Of a stretch of 35,880 bases of DNA, positions 27,401 through 35,335 are shown one piece after another. The position numbers were made by a program, and so were the translations under genes. The stretch is from contig WRBM01000019.1 in the NCBI GenBank assembly GCA_009784525.1, positions 1 to 35,880 of the forward strand, written 5' to 3'. The DNA is from Erysipelotrichales bacterium. GTDB lineage: Bacteria; Bacillota_I; Bacilli_A; Acholeplasmatales; WRBM01. Position 1 is the first letter of the stretch. Each line of letters opens with the position of its first letter. The notes under the pieces were generated by a model. It saw only the letters and a program-made list of their open reading frames with translations, ran no database searches and was not told the DNA's origin.

Positions 27401-29053
27401 TAAATTAAGAATCCAATCGACAATCCTAACTGATGCCGCAAAACGATCATTCCAAAAGTTTTGTGCCGGATTAACCCGAAGCATAAATAAGTTTAATTGG
27501 TCAAAGAAAGGCAACCAACGATCGCGGAAATCCGGATGATAGATAAAGAAATCTTCTGGGTTTCCCATACTTGGATTAAAGTTACGTTGTCCTAGTACAA
27601 ATAATAACGGCATTATATCTCCAGAAACAGTATTACCAGATCTGAAAGTTCCATTAAATCCTGAAGTATTGCCTGCTCCATGCATAAAAGTATTAAGATC
27701 TGGAGTCAAACCAGCAAGGTTTCTAAATCGTAAAAACGAATGAAGGTCTGTTAGGAATTCGGTAAATAAATCAGCAGGGTCAACGAAACCGAAAACACCG
27801 CCGTTAAGCTCAAAACTGATATTGAATGTTTGTTCGGCTTCCCATTTAGCATAAAGATTCAAATCCCCTGTTTGTCCTTCTTGAAGTGACCTAATCATCG
27901 CTCCCGTTAATAAAGGATTTTCAAACCAGCCAATAAATTGATAACCATCTCTCGTTGGCGTTCTAAATACTAAAGGCAACATCGAGCGATTATAATAATC
28001 TGGATTAAGTTCGTGATTTTCACCACCATTTAAGTGATATGTAATGGCATAATCAACAAGCTCAAACCATTGGGCAAATAATTCAAAATCGGTGTCAGTA
28101 GCATTTAAGACTGTAACTGGTGAGCCAGAAAAATCACTTGTTCTGAACCAGCCGATAAAATCAAAACCTTCTTGCGTTGGCTTTAAGAGGGTAAAAGGAA
28201 ACTGCGATTGGAATAAAGATGTAGGATTATCTGGATGATTTGTTCCTCCGTTTAAATGATAGATAATCTCAACAGGTACTTCTTGTTCTTCAAATCCCGC
28301 ATAAAGAGTAATATTACTAGCTTGCGTTATTTCTCTAATTGGCGTTCCGCTTAAATCGGATGCAGTGAACCATCCTAAGAAATCATAGCCTTCCCTTGAA
28401 GCGTCATATAACTGAAGAGGTAACTCGTTAGCCACAAAAGTTGCTGGATTGTTAGCGTGATTTGTTCCCCCGTTTAAAATATAAGTAATCGTGTAGACAG
28501 TTTCTGCTTCAAATTGCGCATAAAGCACTACGTTACCAACTTGTGTTATCTGTGTAACTGCCTCTCCTGTAAAACTTGGATTTGTAAACCAACCTACAAA
28601 GTCATGTCCTGCCCTTGTTGCTGGTTCTAAAGTCAATGGCAAGTCTCTTTCTCTAAATGTTGCCGGATTGTTGGCATGATTTTGTCCGCCACCTAAAAAA
28701 TAAGTAATAGTGTACTCATTTTCAACTATTTCATCCCACTGGGCATAAAGTCTTATATTTCCGACTTGTGTTATCTGCGTAACTACTGTCCCAGTGAAAT
28801 TAGGATTCGTAAACCAACCTCTAAATTCGTGACCACTTCTTGAAGCCGCCAAAATTGTAAGTGGCAAATCACTCTCTGTGAAAGTATTTGGATTAGCAAC
28901 GTGATTTTGTCCGCCGTTTAAAATATACGTTATCGTATAATTTTGTGGCGGGGTTTCCGTCGTGGTTGTCGTGGTGTCGTTCTGACAGCCTATAAGTACT
29001 GCCACGCCTAGAATAATTGATACTATCAGTATTCCGATTTTGCACTTTCTCAT
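24440..29053 (-). CDS. Giant surface lipoprotein: InlB repeats, beta-helix, Big_2 domains and N-acetylmuramoyl-L-alanine amidase
   Basis: 1537 aa. Lipoprotein signal with lipobox LIGC (Cys23), then a Thr-rich linker. Five InlB B-repeats (about 39-404) each run from YTITYILNGG..NH..NP through GWFTN to LYAQW. A sixth (about 408-625) is split by a roughly 150-residue insertion between FELNGG and FLGWFDNPLFGG. A right-handed parallel beta-helix follows (about 650-1000; NFTLTIGTNAFATLQEAIDF start, then repeated N-x-F turns), then two Big_2 domains (about 1014-1175). An Amidase_2 domain follows (about 1250-1450): HYVVIHDTGS holds the first Zn-ligand His, and QQHHFFSGKNCPQ holds the second His and the Cys. 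It would cut peptidoglycan between MurNAc and L-Ala outside the cell while held on the membrane. It is monocistronic, with a consensus promoter overlapped by a cre-like site. Confidence 0.92.
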   Translation of the reverse strand: MRKCKIGILIVSIILGVAVLIGCQNDTTTTTTETPPQNYTITYILNGGQNHVANPNTFTESDLPLTILAASRSGHEFRGWFTNPNFTGTVVTQITQVGNIRLYAQWDEIVENEYTITYFLGGGQNHANNPATFRERDLPLTLEPATRAGHDFVGWFTNPSFTGEAVTQITQVGNVVLYAQFEAETVYTITYILNGGTNHANNPATFVANELPLQLYDASREGYDFLGWFTASDLSGTPIREITQASNITLYAGFEEQEVPVEIIYHLNGGTNHPDNPTSLFQSQFPFTLLKPTQEGFDFIGWFRTSDFSGSPVTVLNATDTDFELFAQWFELVDYAITYHLNGGENHELNPDYYNRSMLPLVFRTPTRDGYQFIGWFENPLLTGAMIRSLQEGQTGDLNLYAKWEAEQTFNISFELNGGVFGFVDPADLFTEFLTDLHSFLRFRNLAGLTPDLNTFMHGAGNTSGFNGTFRSGNTVSGDIMPLLFVLGQRNFNPSMGNPEDFFIYHPDFRDRWLPFFDQLNLFMLRVNPAQNFWNDRFAASVRIVDWILNLRAGSPAFAPNTDFMPEGPYVPTTISNAVGITLPIPRGNGEFLGWFDNPLFGGIVYSVIPAGATGNRTFYARWAVPSETFDIYVSAEWVGKSAGETVTHLNFTLTIGTNAFATLQEAIDFTAEGSSIFVLPGIYSGATINKNFITIVGPNAFVDPNLDIRGPEANIVGAINVGANVQGLMITGMAFNGAGQVIGAVSGGIDNFVFSYNNASGISSIPGAEGILDFPILNDADKNSNFIITNNRFHFNSQLRHVRLMNIQNLEVINNVFQGSATRTFTDALRLTGTNNMNAGGIGVAGDVVINHNKFFSIGQRAIWFHRYTAENIEIQYNLFDDIGSFEAGEPINIVTWAGVSTVINIRFNTFSNVGVNGAMQTIRLHNQDAQPGDWIANINFNSFTNIQGTRENFTLITNGGNAINEELLINAETNFFDGRTPSDMPIFFVGVQNIGVYIRNEDDLPDMNFSADLSPQSIVITNSISRLELFSEYLLRFEVLPDNATDKRVTFTTSNRNVLQVSNTGLLYAVGYGTATVTIATVVNELVAVSITITVYKPDYIDVFYTNTSALNVGEEEMLVVVRNGYEGVLEFTSSDSAIATVDSSGLVKAVSPGVALISVGVDGQVLSTAGITVLEPLTAEDALLQLLINSHNSNIMRHNSIDVTGFQFIYQHDLLHSVNQFLFQEHNVIEHWIPLGGVGITHNNRPGTVRQKHYVVIHDTGSSAPGAGALAHANFVAGGGNGTSWHYTTGNDGIFQHIPDNEIAFHAGDGSVQFGLTDTGVAATVRNPIVTISADGFWVLNGNRTTIQAPRNGTQILTAADINDQGIRVEIHNGTYWVGITYWNATYRRIANRGGNQNGIGIEKAINQGSDLFLTWQKTAKLTANLLVNNGLELDAIQQHHFFSGKNCPQTMRGVDGGWEDFLALVATELEVLRYFSEYTITFEIISGNEFLTNAGRTSNNEGVAQAVAYRITVSRGSYERSVILHSVIPGRFS

Positions 29054-29150
29054 TCTTCTTTTCCCCTCGTTTTTTTATTTAATTTTAAAGACATTTTGTT
29101 ATATTTCTCAAGTAAAGTTATTTCCTTTAAGTAATATATGCAGTAATGAA

Positions 29151-29164
29151 TGGAAACGCTACCA
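29151..29164. promoter_or_regulatory. cre-like site at the amidase lipoprotein promoter
   Basis: TGGAAACGCTACCA matches TGWAARCGYTWNCW at 13 of 14 positions (G at position 3). It abuts the -10 element and covers the expected transcription start, a classic position for CcpA repression. Confidence 0.5.
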
Positions 29165-29192
29165 TTATATCATTTTAAGATAGTTCTGTCAA
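29164..29192 (-). promoter_or_regulatory. Consensus SigA promoter of the amidase lipoprotein gene
   Basis: Minus strand TTGACA (29187-29192), exactly 17 bases, TATAAT (29164-29169): a perfect match. The leader is about 105 nt with a GAGGGG ribosome binding site. It shares a 285-base divergent region with the plus-strand ABC exporter. Confidence 0.88.
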
Positions 29193-29296
29193 TCTAATTT
29201 AAAGTATAAAATTATATTTTGTTCTACAAAAATCGACAAAATAGCAAAAATATGCTTTTCCTACCTTAAAAATTATCTTTGCTTTTAAAATATTTA

Positions 29297-29305
29297 TGAT
29301 ATAAT
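29297..29305 (+). promoter_or_regulatory. Extended -10 promoter of the ABC exporter operon
   Basis: TGATATAAT: a perfect TATAAT (29300-29305) with the TGn extension; the -35 is weak (TTTGCT, 29278-29283, 16-base spacer). The AGAAGGA ribosome binding site at 29317-29323 is unusually far (15 bases) from the ATG at 29339. Confidence 0.65.
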
Positions 29306-29338
29306 ATTCATATAACAGAAGGAATAAATAAAAAACAT

Positions 29339-31129
29339 ATGAATGCTATAAAACTATTTTTACGCTGGACAAAGGGCAATAAATGGATGTTAGTAATTGC
29401 ATTATTAACATTAATCATTTTAAATTATATACGTAGTAATATCCCTTTTTTAATTTCACAGACTTATGCAATAATTGATCCAAATGGGTCAAGCAATCTG
29501 CCCGTTTTTTTAACGGATTTTTTGGCGCAACATGCGCTTGCCGGAAGACTATTTTTTATGAGCATTATTGTCTTCTCCTTTATTGTTTTGCGCGATTTAA
29601 TCAATTTATTTTATGATTTTATTATGTCTTTAACAAGTGAATCAATTGGCATGCGCGTACAAACTAACTTTTATGATCATATCCAAAAACTTCCCTATTC
29701 TTATCTAAATCAAGCGCAAACAGGTGATTTGATTCAAAGAAGCACCTCTGATATTAATCGCTTTAAACGCTTTATCGGTGGTGTAATGCCAAATATGCTA
29801 AATAATTTTTTCCTTATTGGTTTCTACTTCTATCAAATGATGCGAGTTGATGTGCAATTTGCCTTAATCTCTATTTCTTTAGCTCCGCTTCTTTTTATCT
29901 TTTCTTTTTTCTATTTTAAATGGGTGGCTAAAGACTTTCAGGAGTTAGAGGAAAAGGAAGGCCAGCTAACTAGCGTTGCCCAGGAAAACATTACTGGTAT
30001 ACGTGTTGTTAAAGCTTTTGCGAATGAAAAATATGAAATTAAAAAATTTGACGATTCGGTAGAAGATTTCTCTACTACTTGGCAACGTTTAATGAAAAAA
30101 ATATCTTTTTTCTGGGGCTTTTCTGATGGAGTTATCTTTTTCCAACTTCTAGCAAGTTTCCTGATAAGTATTTATTTTTACCGACAAGGCATTACAATCG
30201 ATGCAATAATTTTAATTTTTATGTGTATTCAAGATATTTTATGGCGAACCAGATCGCTAGGAAGACAATTAAGTGAATTTACTAGAACTTCTATTGCGGC
30301 TAAAAGAATCTTAGAAATTATGGACGAGAAAACCGAATATGAACTTGCCAACGGTACGGAAAAACCGAAAATTTTTGGAACAATTGAATTTAACAATGTC
30401 TCTTTTAGCTTTGATGATGCTTCAGTTCCAACTTTACATAATATCTCTTTAAAAATTAATGCTGGCGAAACAATTGCGATTGTTGGAAAAACCGGTAGCG
30501 GAAAATCAACTTTAATTAACTTAATCAATAGGATGTTTGAAGTTAGCGAAGGTGCAATCTTAATCGATGGCACTGACATAAAAAATATTGAAAAACAATA
30601 TTTAAGACGCAATATTGGTATTTGTATGCAAGAACCTTTTCTCTTCTCTAAAACAGTCAAAGAAAATATTGGAATATTAATTAATAATGTCGAGGAAAAT
30701 AAAGTTCGTGAAGTGGCGAGGATTGCTTCTATTGAAACTGAAATTGATAAATTTAAAGATGGATATGATACATTAGTCGGCGAGCGTGGCGTGACACTTT
30801 CCGGCGGTCAGAAACAACGAATTGCAATTGCTAGAATCCTTACCGAAGAAAAGCCGATTTTAATCTTTGATGACTCCTTAAGTGCTGTCGATACAGAGAC
30901 TGATAAGCAAATCAGAAAAGGTTTACTTGAAAGAAAAAACAAAGCAACTACAATTATCGTTACTCATAAGATTTTAAGCGCAATGACTGCTGATAAAATT
31001 GTCGTTTTGGAAGATGGAAAGATTTCTGTTGTAGGTACTCATGAGGAATTAATCGAAAAAGAGGGTCTTTATAAAAATATCTATAAAATCCAGAACTATT
31101 TTACGGAAGGCGGTGAGACAAATGGATAA
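29339..31129 (+). CDS. ABC exporter half-transporter, first subunit (degenerate catalytic site)
   Basis: 596 aa: an N-terminal six-helix exporter membrane domain (about 15-320) and an ATPase domain (about 345-590). Walker A VGKTGSGKSTL (about 382), Q-loop MQEPFLFSKTV, signature TLSGGQKQRIAIAR, Walker B PILIFDDSLSAVD and switch VTHK. The catalytic Glu after Walker B is Asp (FDD), as in the non-canonical subunit of heterodimeric exporters such as BmrC/LmrC. The second subunit follows with an 8-base overlap. Probably exports drugs, lipids or peptides. The start at 29339 gives the usual N terminus (MNAIKLFLRWTKGNKWML). Confidence 0.93.
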   Translation: MNAIKLFLRWTKGNKWMLVIALLTLIILNYIRSNIPFLISQTYAIIDPNGSSNLPVFLTDFLAQHALAGRLFFMSIIVFSFIVLRDLINLFYDFIMSLTSESIGMRVQTNFYDHIQKLPYSYLNQAQTGDLIQRSTSDINRFKRFIGGVMPNMLNNFFLIGFYFYQMMRVDVQFALISISLAPLLFIFSFFYFKWVAKDFQELEEKEGQLTSVAQENITGIRVVKAFANEKYEIKKFDDSVEDFSTTWQRLMKKISFFWGFSDGVIFFQLLASFLISIYFYRQGITIDAIILIFMCIQDILWRTRSLGRQLSEFTRTSIAAKRILEIMDEKTEYELANGTEKPKIFGTIEFNNVSFSFDDASVPTLHNISLKINAGETIAIVGKTGSGKSTLINLINRMFEVSEGAILIDGTDIKNIEKQYLRRNIGICMQEPFLFSKTVKENIGILINNVEENKVREVARIASIETEIDKFKDGYDTLVGERGVTLSGGQKQRIAIARILTEEKPILIFDDSLSAVDTETDKQIRKGLLERKNKATTIIVTHKILSAMTADKIVVLEDGKISVVGTHEELIEKEGLYKNIYKIQNYFTEGGETNG

Positions 31130-32957
31130 TTTTGAATTCGATGAATATGATATTAAAGCTAAGGTAAACTGGAAAATCTGGAAACGGGTTATTAAAAATG
31201 TTTTATCTTTCCGTAAACTATTTTTAATTGCTACAATAAGTGTAGTTATAGTCGCCCTTATCGAAACACTTTATTTTTACTTTATCAGTCTTATCGGTAT
31301 CGAGGAAATCGTCAGGGGCGAAAACTTCCAATACTTAGTTTGGTTCGTACCAATAATGGTTATTTTTTCGCTAGGTCAAGCCATTTTCGTCTACACATTT
31401 ATCTATTACACTGCTCAACTGGAAATTAATTTTTACAAAAAACATTCTAAAGCAACCTTTCATCATTTACAAGAACTTCCTTTCTCTTTTTATGATAAAA
31501 ATTCAACAGGTTGGCTTTTAGCCCGCGTAACAAGCGACAATGAGCGCTTAGGGGAAATTGTCTCTTGGGGCACTGTTGATTTAATGTGGGCTATTTTCAA
31601 ATTAATCTTTGTTTTGACCGCAATGTTGATAATTCACTGGCAGTTTGCTTTAATTATGTTAATAATTATTCCAGTAATTATTTTCGTCAGTATTCGTTTT
31701 AATCGTTTGATAATTCATTTTGCCAGAAAAGTAAGACGGATAAACTCAAAAATAACTGGATCCTTAAACGAAGGAATCACAGGTGCTAAAACAACTAAAT
31801 CCTTGAATCTAGAGGAGAAAAACTTATATGAATTTCAAAAACTTTCCCGCAAGTTCCGGAAAACTACTGTCACTAGTTCTGTTGTCTCCTCTCTTTATTA
31901 TCAAATAATCTCGATTGTAGCCGGCTTAGGTATTGTTTTTGTGATTTATCAGGGCGGCCTTTTAGTCATTGATAATGTATTTACTCTTTCAACGCTCTTC
32001 TTCTTAGTCATGGCAACAATGAGCTTTTTTGATCCTATTTTAAATATTGCTTTTTTCGCTAATGATATGAAACATGCCCAAGTCGCTGCCGAGCGAGTTT
32101 TTAATCTAATTGATATCAAACCAGCAATCACTGATAGCGAAGAAGTAATCGCCAAATATGGTACTACTTTCGAACATAAAAAGGAAAATTGGGAAGATAT
32201 TAAAGGTGATGTCGAGTTTAACAATGTTTCTTTTAGTTATGGTCCAGATAATCCAGTAATTCTAAATAATTTCAGCTTAAAAGTTAATGCTTGTCAAACT
32301 GTCGCTATTGTTGGCGAAACAGGAGCAGGAAAATCAACAATCGTTAACTTATTATGTCGCTTTTATGAGCCAACAAGTGGAATAATTACGATTGATGGAA
32401 AAGACTATCAAGATCGTTCTGTCGCTTGGTTACACGCCAATCTTGGCTATGTATTACAAAGCCCACATCTTTTCAGTGGCACAATCCGCGAAAATATTCG
32501 TTATGGCAAGTTAGAAGCTAGCGATCAGGAAATCGAAGAGGCGGCTAAGATTGTTGGCGCTCATCAATTCATCATTAATTTAGAAAATAGTTATGATACT
32601 GAAGTTGGAGAAACCGGGGCTAAACTATCTTTAGGACAAAAACAGCTACTTTCTTTCGCCCGCGCTATTATTGCAGATCCAAGAATTCTTGTGCTTGATG
32701 AAGCAACCTCAAGCATTGATACAGAAACAGAGTTTGAATTACAAAAGGCTATTAAAGAGTTATTAGCTAATCGTACTAGTTTTGTGATTGCCCATCGCTT
32801 ATCCACTATTAAAAATGCTGACATAATTATTGTCTTACAAAAAGGGGTTATTCTTGAGGCTGGCACTCATGATGAATTATTAAAAAATAAAAATTATTAT
32901 TACAATCTTTATACAAATCAATTCATCGAAGAAAAAATGAAGGAGATGAATTTCTAA
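31122..32957 (+). CDS. ABC exporter half-transporter, second subunit (canonical catalytic Glu)
   Basis: 611 aa from the ATG at 31122; a GTG nine bases upstream is also in frame, but the AGGCGG ribosome binding site suits the ATG. Membrane domain about 30-330. ATPase: Walker A VGETGAGKST (about 395), Q-loop LQSPHLFSGTIRENI, signature LSLGQKQLLSFARA, Walker B ILVLDEATSSID with the catalytic Glu, and switch IAHR. The signature is altered (LSLGQ instead of LSGGQ), which complements the Asp-bearing partner. One ATP site (this Walker B plus the partner's intact LSGGQ) is consensus and the other is degenerate, as in BmrCD/LmrCD exporters. It ends one base before the methyltransferase start. Confidence 0.94.
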   Translation: MDNFEFDEYDIKAKVNWKIWKRVIKNVLSFRKLFLIATISVVIVALIETLYFYFISLIGIEEIVRGENFQYLVWFVPIMVIFSLGQAIFVYTFIYYTAQLEINFYKKHSKATFHHLQELPFSFYDKNSTGWLLARVTSDNERLGEIVSWGTVDLMWAIFKLIFVLTAMLIIHWQFALIMLIIIPVIIFVSIRFNRLIIHFARKVRRINSKITGSLNEGITGAKTTKSLNLEEKNLYEFQKLSRKFRKTTVTSSVVSSLYYQIISIVAGLGIVFVIYQGGLLVIDNVFTLSTLFFLVMATMSFFDPILNIAFFANDMKHAQVAAERVFNLIDIKPAITDSEEVIAKYGTTFEHKKENWEDIKGDVEFNNVSFSYGPDNPVILNNFSLKVNACQTVAIVGETGAGKSTIVNLLCRFYEPTSGIITIDGKDYQDRSVAWLHANLGYVLQSPHLFSGTIRENIRYGKLEASDQEIEEAAKIVGAHQFIINLENSYDTEVGETGAKLSLGQKQLLSFARAIIADPRILVLDEATSSIDTETEFELQKAIKELLANRTSFVIAHRLSTIKNADIIIVLQKGVILEAGTHDELLKNKNYYYNLYTNQFIEEKMKEMNF

Positions 32958-32958
32958 A

Positions 32959-33720
32959 TTGCAGAAAAAATATACTACAATAAATGCTGAAACAATTGAT
33001 CGTTGGGTCAAAGATGGCTGGGAATGGGGAGTTCCAATCAGTAGCGAAGCCTGCGCAGACGCTAAAAAAGGAAAGTGGGATGTTCTTCTTACACCAACAA
33101 TTAATGTCCCAAAAGATTGGTTTCCAACTTTAAAAGCTAAAAAGCTCCTTGGCTTAGCAAGTGCTGGTGGTCAACAAATGCCAATCTTTAGTTTGCTTGG
33201 GGCCGATTGCACTGTTTTGGATTTATCTGACCAACAACTTGAAAGCGAAAAAATGGTAGCGGCCAGAGAAGGTTATAAAATCAATATTGTAAAAGCAGAT
33301 ATGACTGAGAAACTGCCATTTGCAGATAATAGCTTTGACATAATTTTTCATCCAGTTTCAAATTGTTATATTGAGGATGTCTACCACTTATGGCGTGAGT
33401 GTTATCGAATATTAAAACCAAATGGTATTTTACTTTCCGGAATGGACAATGGAATTAATTATCTTTTTGATAATTCTGAAAAATCCTTAGAAATTGTTAA
33501 TAAACTTCCCTTTAATCCTTTAAATAATCCCGATTTAATTAAAAAACTTGAAAAAGACGATAGTGGTATTCAGTTTAGTCATACCTTTAACGAACAGATT
33601 GGTGGCCAACTTAAAGCTGGATTTATGCTTGTTGGTGCTTATGAGGATTATAATGCAAATGACTTAACTGCCGAATATGGGATTCCCACTTTTTGGGCAA
33701 CAAAGGCTATTAAAATTTAA
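32959..33720 (+). CDS. Class I SAM-dependent methyltransferase, TTG start
   Basis: 253 aa. The start is TTG at 32959, one base after the exporter stop, with AAGGAGATG ten bases upstream. The SAM-binding fold follows at about 65-160: motif I is altered (LLGLASAGGQQMPIFSLLG, with ASAGGQQ in place of the usual GxGxG), then VLDLSDQQL, NIVKADMTEKLPFADNSFD, and motif HLWRECYRILKPNGILLSG. That order is Methyltransf_11. The GWEWGVPIS N terminus is shared by a set of Firmicutes methyltransferases whose substrate is not known to me. Its place in the exporter operon could mean modification of the exported compound or simple read-through. Confidence 0.88.
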   Translation: MQKKYTTINAETIDRWVKDGWEWGVPISSEACADAKKGKWDVLLTPTINVPKDWFPTLKAKKLLGLASAGGQQMPIFSLLGADCTVLDLSDQQLESEKMVAAREGYKINIVKADMTEKLPFADNSFDIIFHPVSNCYIEDVYHLWRECYRILKPNGILLSGMDNGINYLFDNSEKSLEIVNKLPFNPLNNPDLIKKLEKDDSGIQFSHTFNEQIGGQLKAGFMLVGAYEDYNANDLTAEYGIPTFWATKAIKI

Positions 33721-33721
33721 T

Positions 33722-33760
33722 AAAGTAGTTCTTCTAAGTTTGAAGAACTACTTTTCATTT
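33722..33760 (+). terminator. Terminator of the exporter-methyltransferase operon
   Basis: AAAGTAGTTCTTC (33722-33734) pairs perfectly with GAAGAACTACTTT (33742-33754) and is followed by a T-rich run, directly after the stop. Confidence 0.9.
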
Positions 33761-33761
33761 T

Positions 33762-33799
33762 GTTTTAAGAAAAAACTTCTTATCCAAAGATAAGAAGTT
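33762..33799 (-). terminator. Terminator of rplM-rpsI
   Basis: Minus strand AACTTCTTATC (33789-33799) pairs with GATAAGAAGTT (33774-33784) over a 4-base loop, then TTTTTTCTTAAAA. It is back to back with the plus-strand terminator. Confidence 0.9.
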
Positions 33800-33812
33800 T
33801 ATAAGTATTAAA

Positions 33813-34205
33813 TTAACGTTTAGAGAACTGGCTAGCTCTACGCGCTTTTTTAAGACCGTATTTTTTACGTTCTTTTGCACGCGGATCACGAGTAACTAAA
33901 CCTTTTTCTTTAAGAACTGGTCTTAAATCTGCATTTAATTGCATAAGAGCCCGAGTAATTCCTAAGCGAATCGCTCCAGCTTGACCACTAAGTCCACCAC
34001 CATGAACATTAACATTAACATCTAGTTTAGAAGTGTTCTCTGTAAGTTCTAAAGGCTGTAAAACGTCTAGTCTTGTTGCGGCACTTGGAATATATTCTTC
34101 AAATGCACGATTGTTAATCGTAATTTTACCGCTTCCTGTACTTAATCTGACGCGTGCTACTGAGCTTTTACGGCGTCCTGTTCCTAAATATTGTACCTTT
34201 GCCAT
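33813..34205 (-). CDS. rpsI: Ribosomal protein uS9
   Basis: 130 aa, normal length. It begins [20 protein letters not shown] and ends [20 protein letters not shown] then QFSKR, the basic C-terminal tail that reaches the P-site tRNA. It starts 8 bases after the rplM stop with AGGAGG; the pair is conserved across bacteria. Confidence 0.98.
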   Translation of the reverse strand: MAKVQYLGTGRRKSSVARVRLSTGSGKITINNRAFEEYIPSAATRLDVLQPLELTENTSKLDVNVNVHGGGLSGQAGAIRLGITRALMQLNADLRPVLKEKGLVTRDPRAKERKKYGLKKARRASQFSKR

Positions 34206-34213
34206 AGTTCCTC

Positions 34214-34645
34214 CTATTCAACCGGTAAGTTTTCCGGTTGTTGAGCAATATGCGGATGCTCATTACCAGCATAAACAAATAATTTTGATGCCATTGCTCT
34301 ACCTAATTTAGTTTTAGGTAACATTCCAGTGATTGACTTCTCAACCATCCGTGTCGGGAATTTTTTCATCATTTCTTTTGCATTAATTTCTCTAATCCCA
34401 CCGTTATATCCTGTATGACGACGATAGAATTTATCATCCCATTTTTTTCCAGTTAAAACAATTTGATCAGCATTAACAATAATTACATAATCACCGCAAT
34501 CAACATGCGGAGTATATTCTGGTTTATGTTTACCGATGATAACAGTCGCAACTTGGGTTGAGAGTCGCCCTAAAGTTTTGCCTTTTGCATCAACGACATA
34601 CCATTTGTGATTAATTGTTTGGTTATTAGCCATGTATGTTTTCAT
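34214..34645 (-). CDS. rplM: Ribosomal protein uL13
   Basis: 143 aa, normal length. Landmarks: [49 protein letters not shown]-type segment ([11 protein letters not shown]) and [19 protein letters not shown]. The start ATG 34645 follows GGAGG. First gene of the rplM-rpsI operon with its own consensus promoter. Confidence 0.98.
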   Translation of the reverse strand: MKTYMANNQTINHKWYVVDAKGKTLGRLSTQVATVIIGKHKPEYTPHVDCGDYVIIVNADQIVLTGKKWDDKFYRRHTGYNGGIREINAKEMMKKFPTRMVEKSITGMLPKTKLGRAMASKLFVYAGNEHPHIAQQPENLPVE

Positions 34646-34715
34646 TTCTTTTCCTCCATAAATTAGTTAATTTTAATGAGGGCCTTTAATAGTGGATATT
34701 AATTTACCGATAAAT

Positions 34716-34744
34716 ATTGTACCTCATTATTATGAAAATGTCAA
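34716..34744 (-). promoter_or_regulatory. SigA promoter and leader of rplM-rpsI
   Basis: Minus strand TTGACA (34739-34744), 17 bases, TACAAT (34716-34721). The leader of about 60 nt contains AAAGGCCCTCATT. Firmicutes rplM genes often carry an L13 autoregulatory leader, but I cannot confirm that fold here. Confidence 0.85.
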
Positions 34745-34745
34745 A

Positions 34746-34771
34746 CAAAAAAAGTCAAATTTGACTTTTTT
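34746..34771 (-). terminator. Terminator of rpoE
   Basis: A near-perfect palindrome AAAAAGTCAAATTTGACTTT followed on the minus strand by a U run. It overlaps the rpoE stop codon and lies just upstream of the rplM -35. Confidence 0.7.
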
Positions 34772-35279
34772 ATTCATCTTCATACATATCTTCGTAGTTA
34801 TCCATGATTTCGTTGTAGGAATCTTCGTCTAAGAACTCTTCTTCCTCACTAACTACATCATCAACTTCAGGCTCATCAAAGACTTCTGGTGCTGTATCAT
34901 CATCATCATCCGCAACTTCATCTTCAAGATCTTCATCCTCATACTTAGGCTTATCGTCTAAGTAATAATCGTCTGCCGTAATACCATCATCCTCGTCGTC
35001 TTCTTCGATAATATCTTTATTAAAGAAAGATCCGTCTTTATCCCAAAGTTCAACAGACTGGCGCTCTTTTAAGTCCCACTCATCATCGCCACAATAAACA
35101 AATTTTGCACTCGTTGTGATATCAACATATAATTGTGTCATTTCCTCAATATTATCTGCTACTCTACCAACAGACTCAATTGATTCATTGATCAGTTCGT
35201 TGATTGGCTGAGGATTTTTTTTCTCAAGCATTAGCTGTTCACAAACTTCAATCAAAGATAAATCTTTTTCAAATTTCAT
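34770..35279 (-). CDS. rpoE: DNA-directed RNA polymerase delta subunit
   Basis: 169 aa from the ATG at 35279, which has GAAAGGG at 8-base spacing; an in-frame GTG three codons earlier overlaps that site and is rejected. Residues 1-75 (MKFEKDLSLIEVCEQLMLEK, YCGDDEWDLKERQSVELW) form the HARE-HTH domain that binds polymerase. From about 85 the protein is an acidic tail of Asp and Glu with few other residues, typical for delta. Delta raises promoter selectivity and transcript release in Bacilli and Mollicutes. Monocistronic. Confidence 0.95.
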   Translation of the reverse strand: MKFEKDLSLIEVCEQLMLEKKNPQPINELINESIESVGRVADNIEEMTQLYVDITTSAKFVYCGDDEWDLKERQSVELWDKDGSFFNKDIIEEDDEDDGITADDYYLDDKPKYEDEDLEDEVADDDDDTAPEVFDEPEVDDVVSEEEEFLDEDSYNEIMDNYEDMYEDE

Positions 35280-35306
35280 TAACTGCACCCTTTCGTACGT
35301 TCGATT

Positions 35307-35335
35307 ATTATACCAAAAAATCTAGCTTTTTGCAA
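35307..35335 (-). promoter_or_regulatory. SigA promoter of rpoE
   Basis: Minus strand TTGCAA (35330-35335), 17 bases, TATAAT (35307-35312). Confidence 0.8.

Noticed and set aside
28240-28960. Regular DNA repeats in the 5' part of the lipoprotein gene as possible CRISPR
   Set aside because: They are the codons of InlB repeats with about 210-base periods and diverged sequence; no short direct repeats with unique spacers.
34646-34721. Riboswitch in the rplM leader
   Set aside because: Only about 60 nt and no known aptamer core; at most an L13-type leader, which I cannot confirm by eye.
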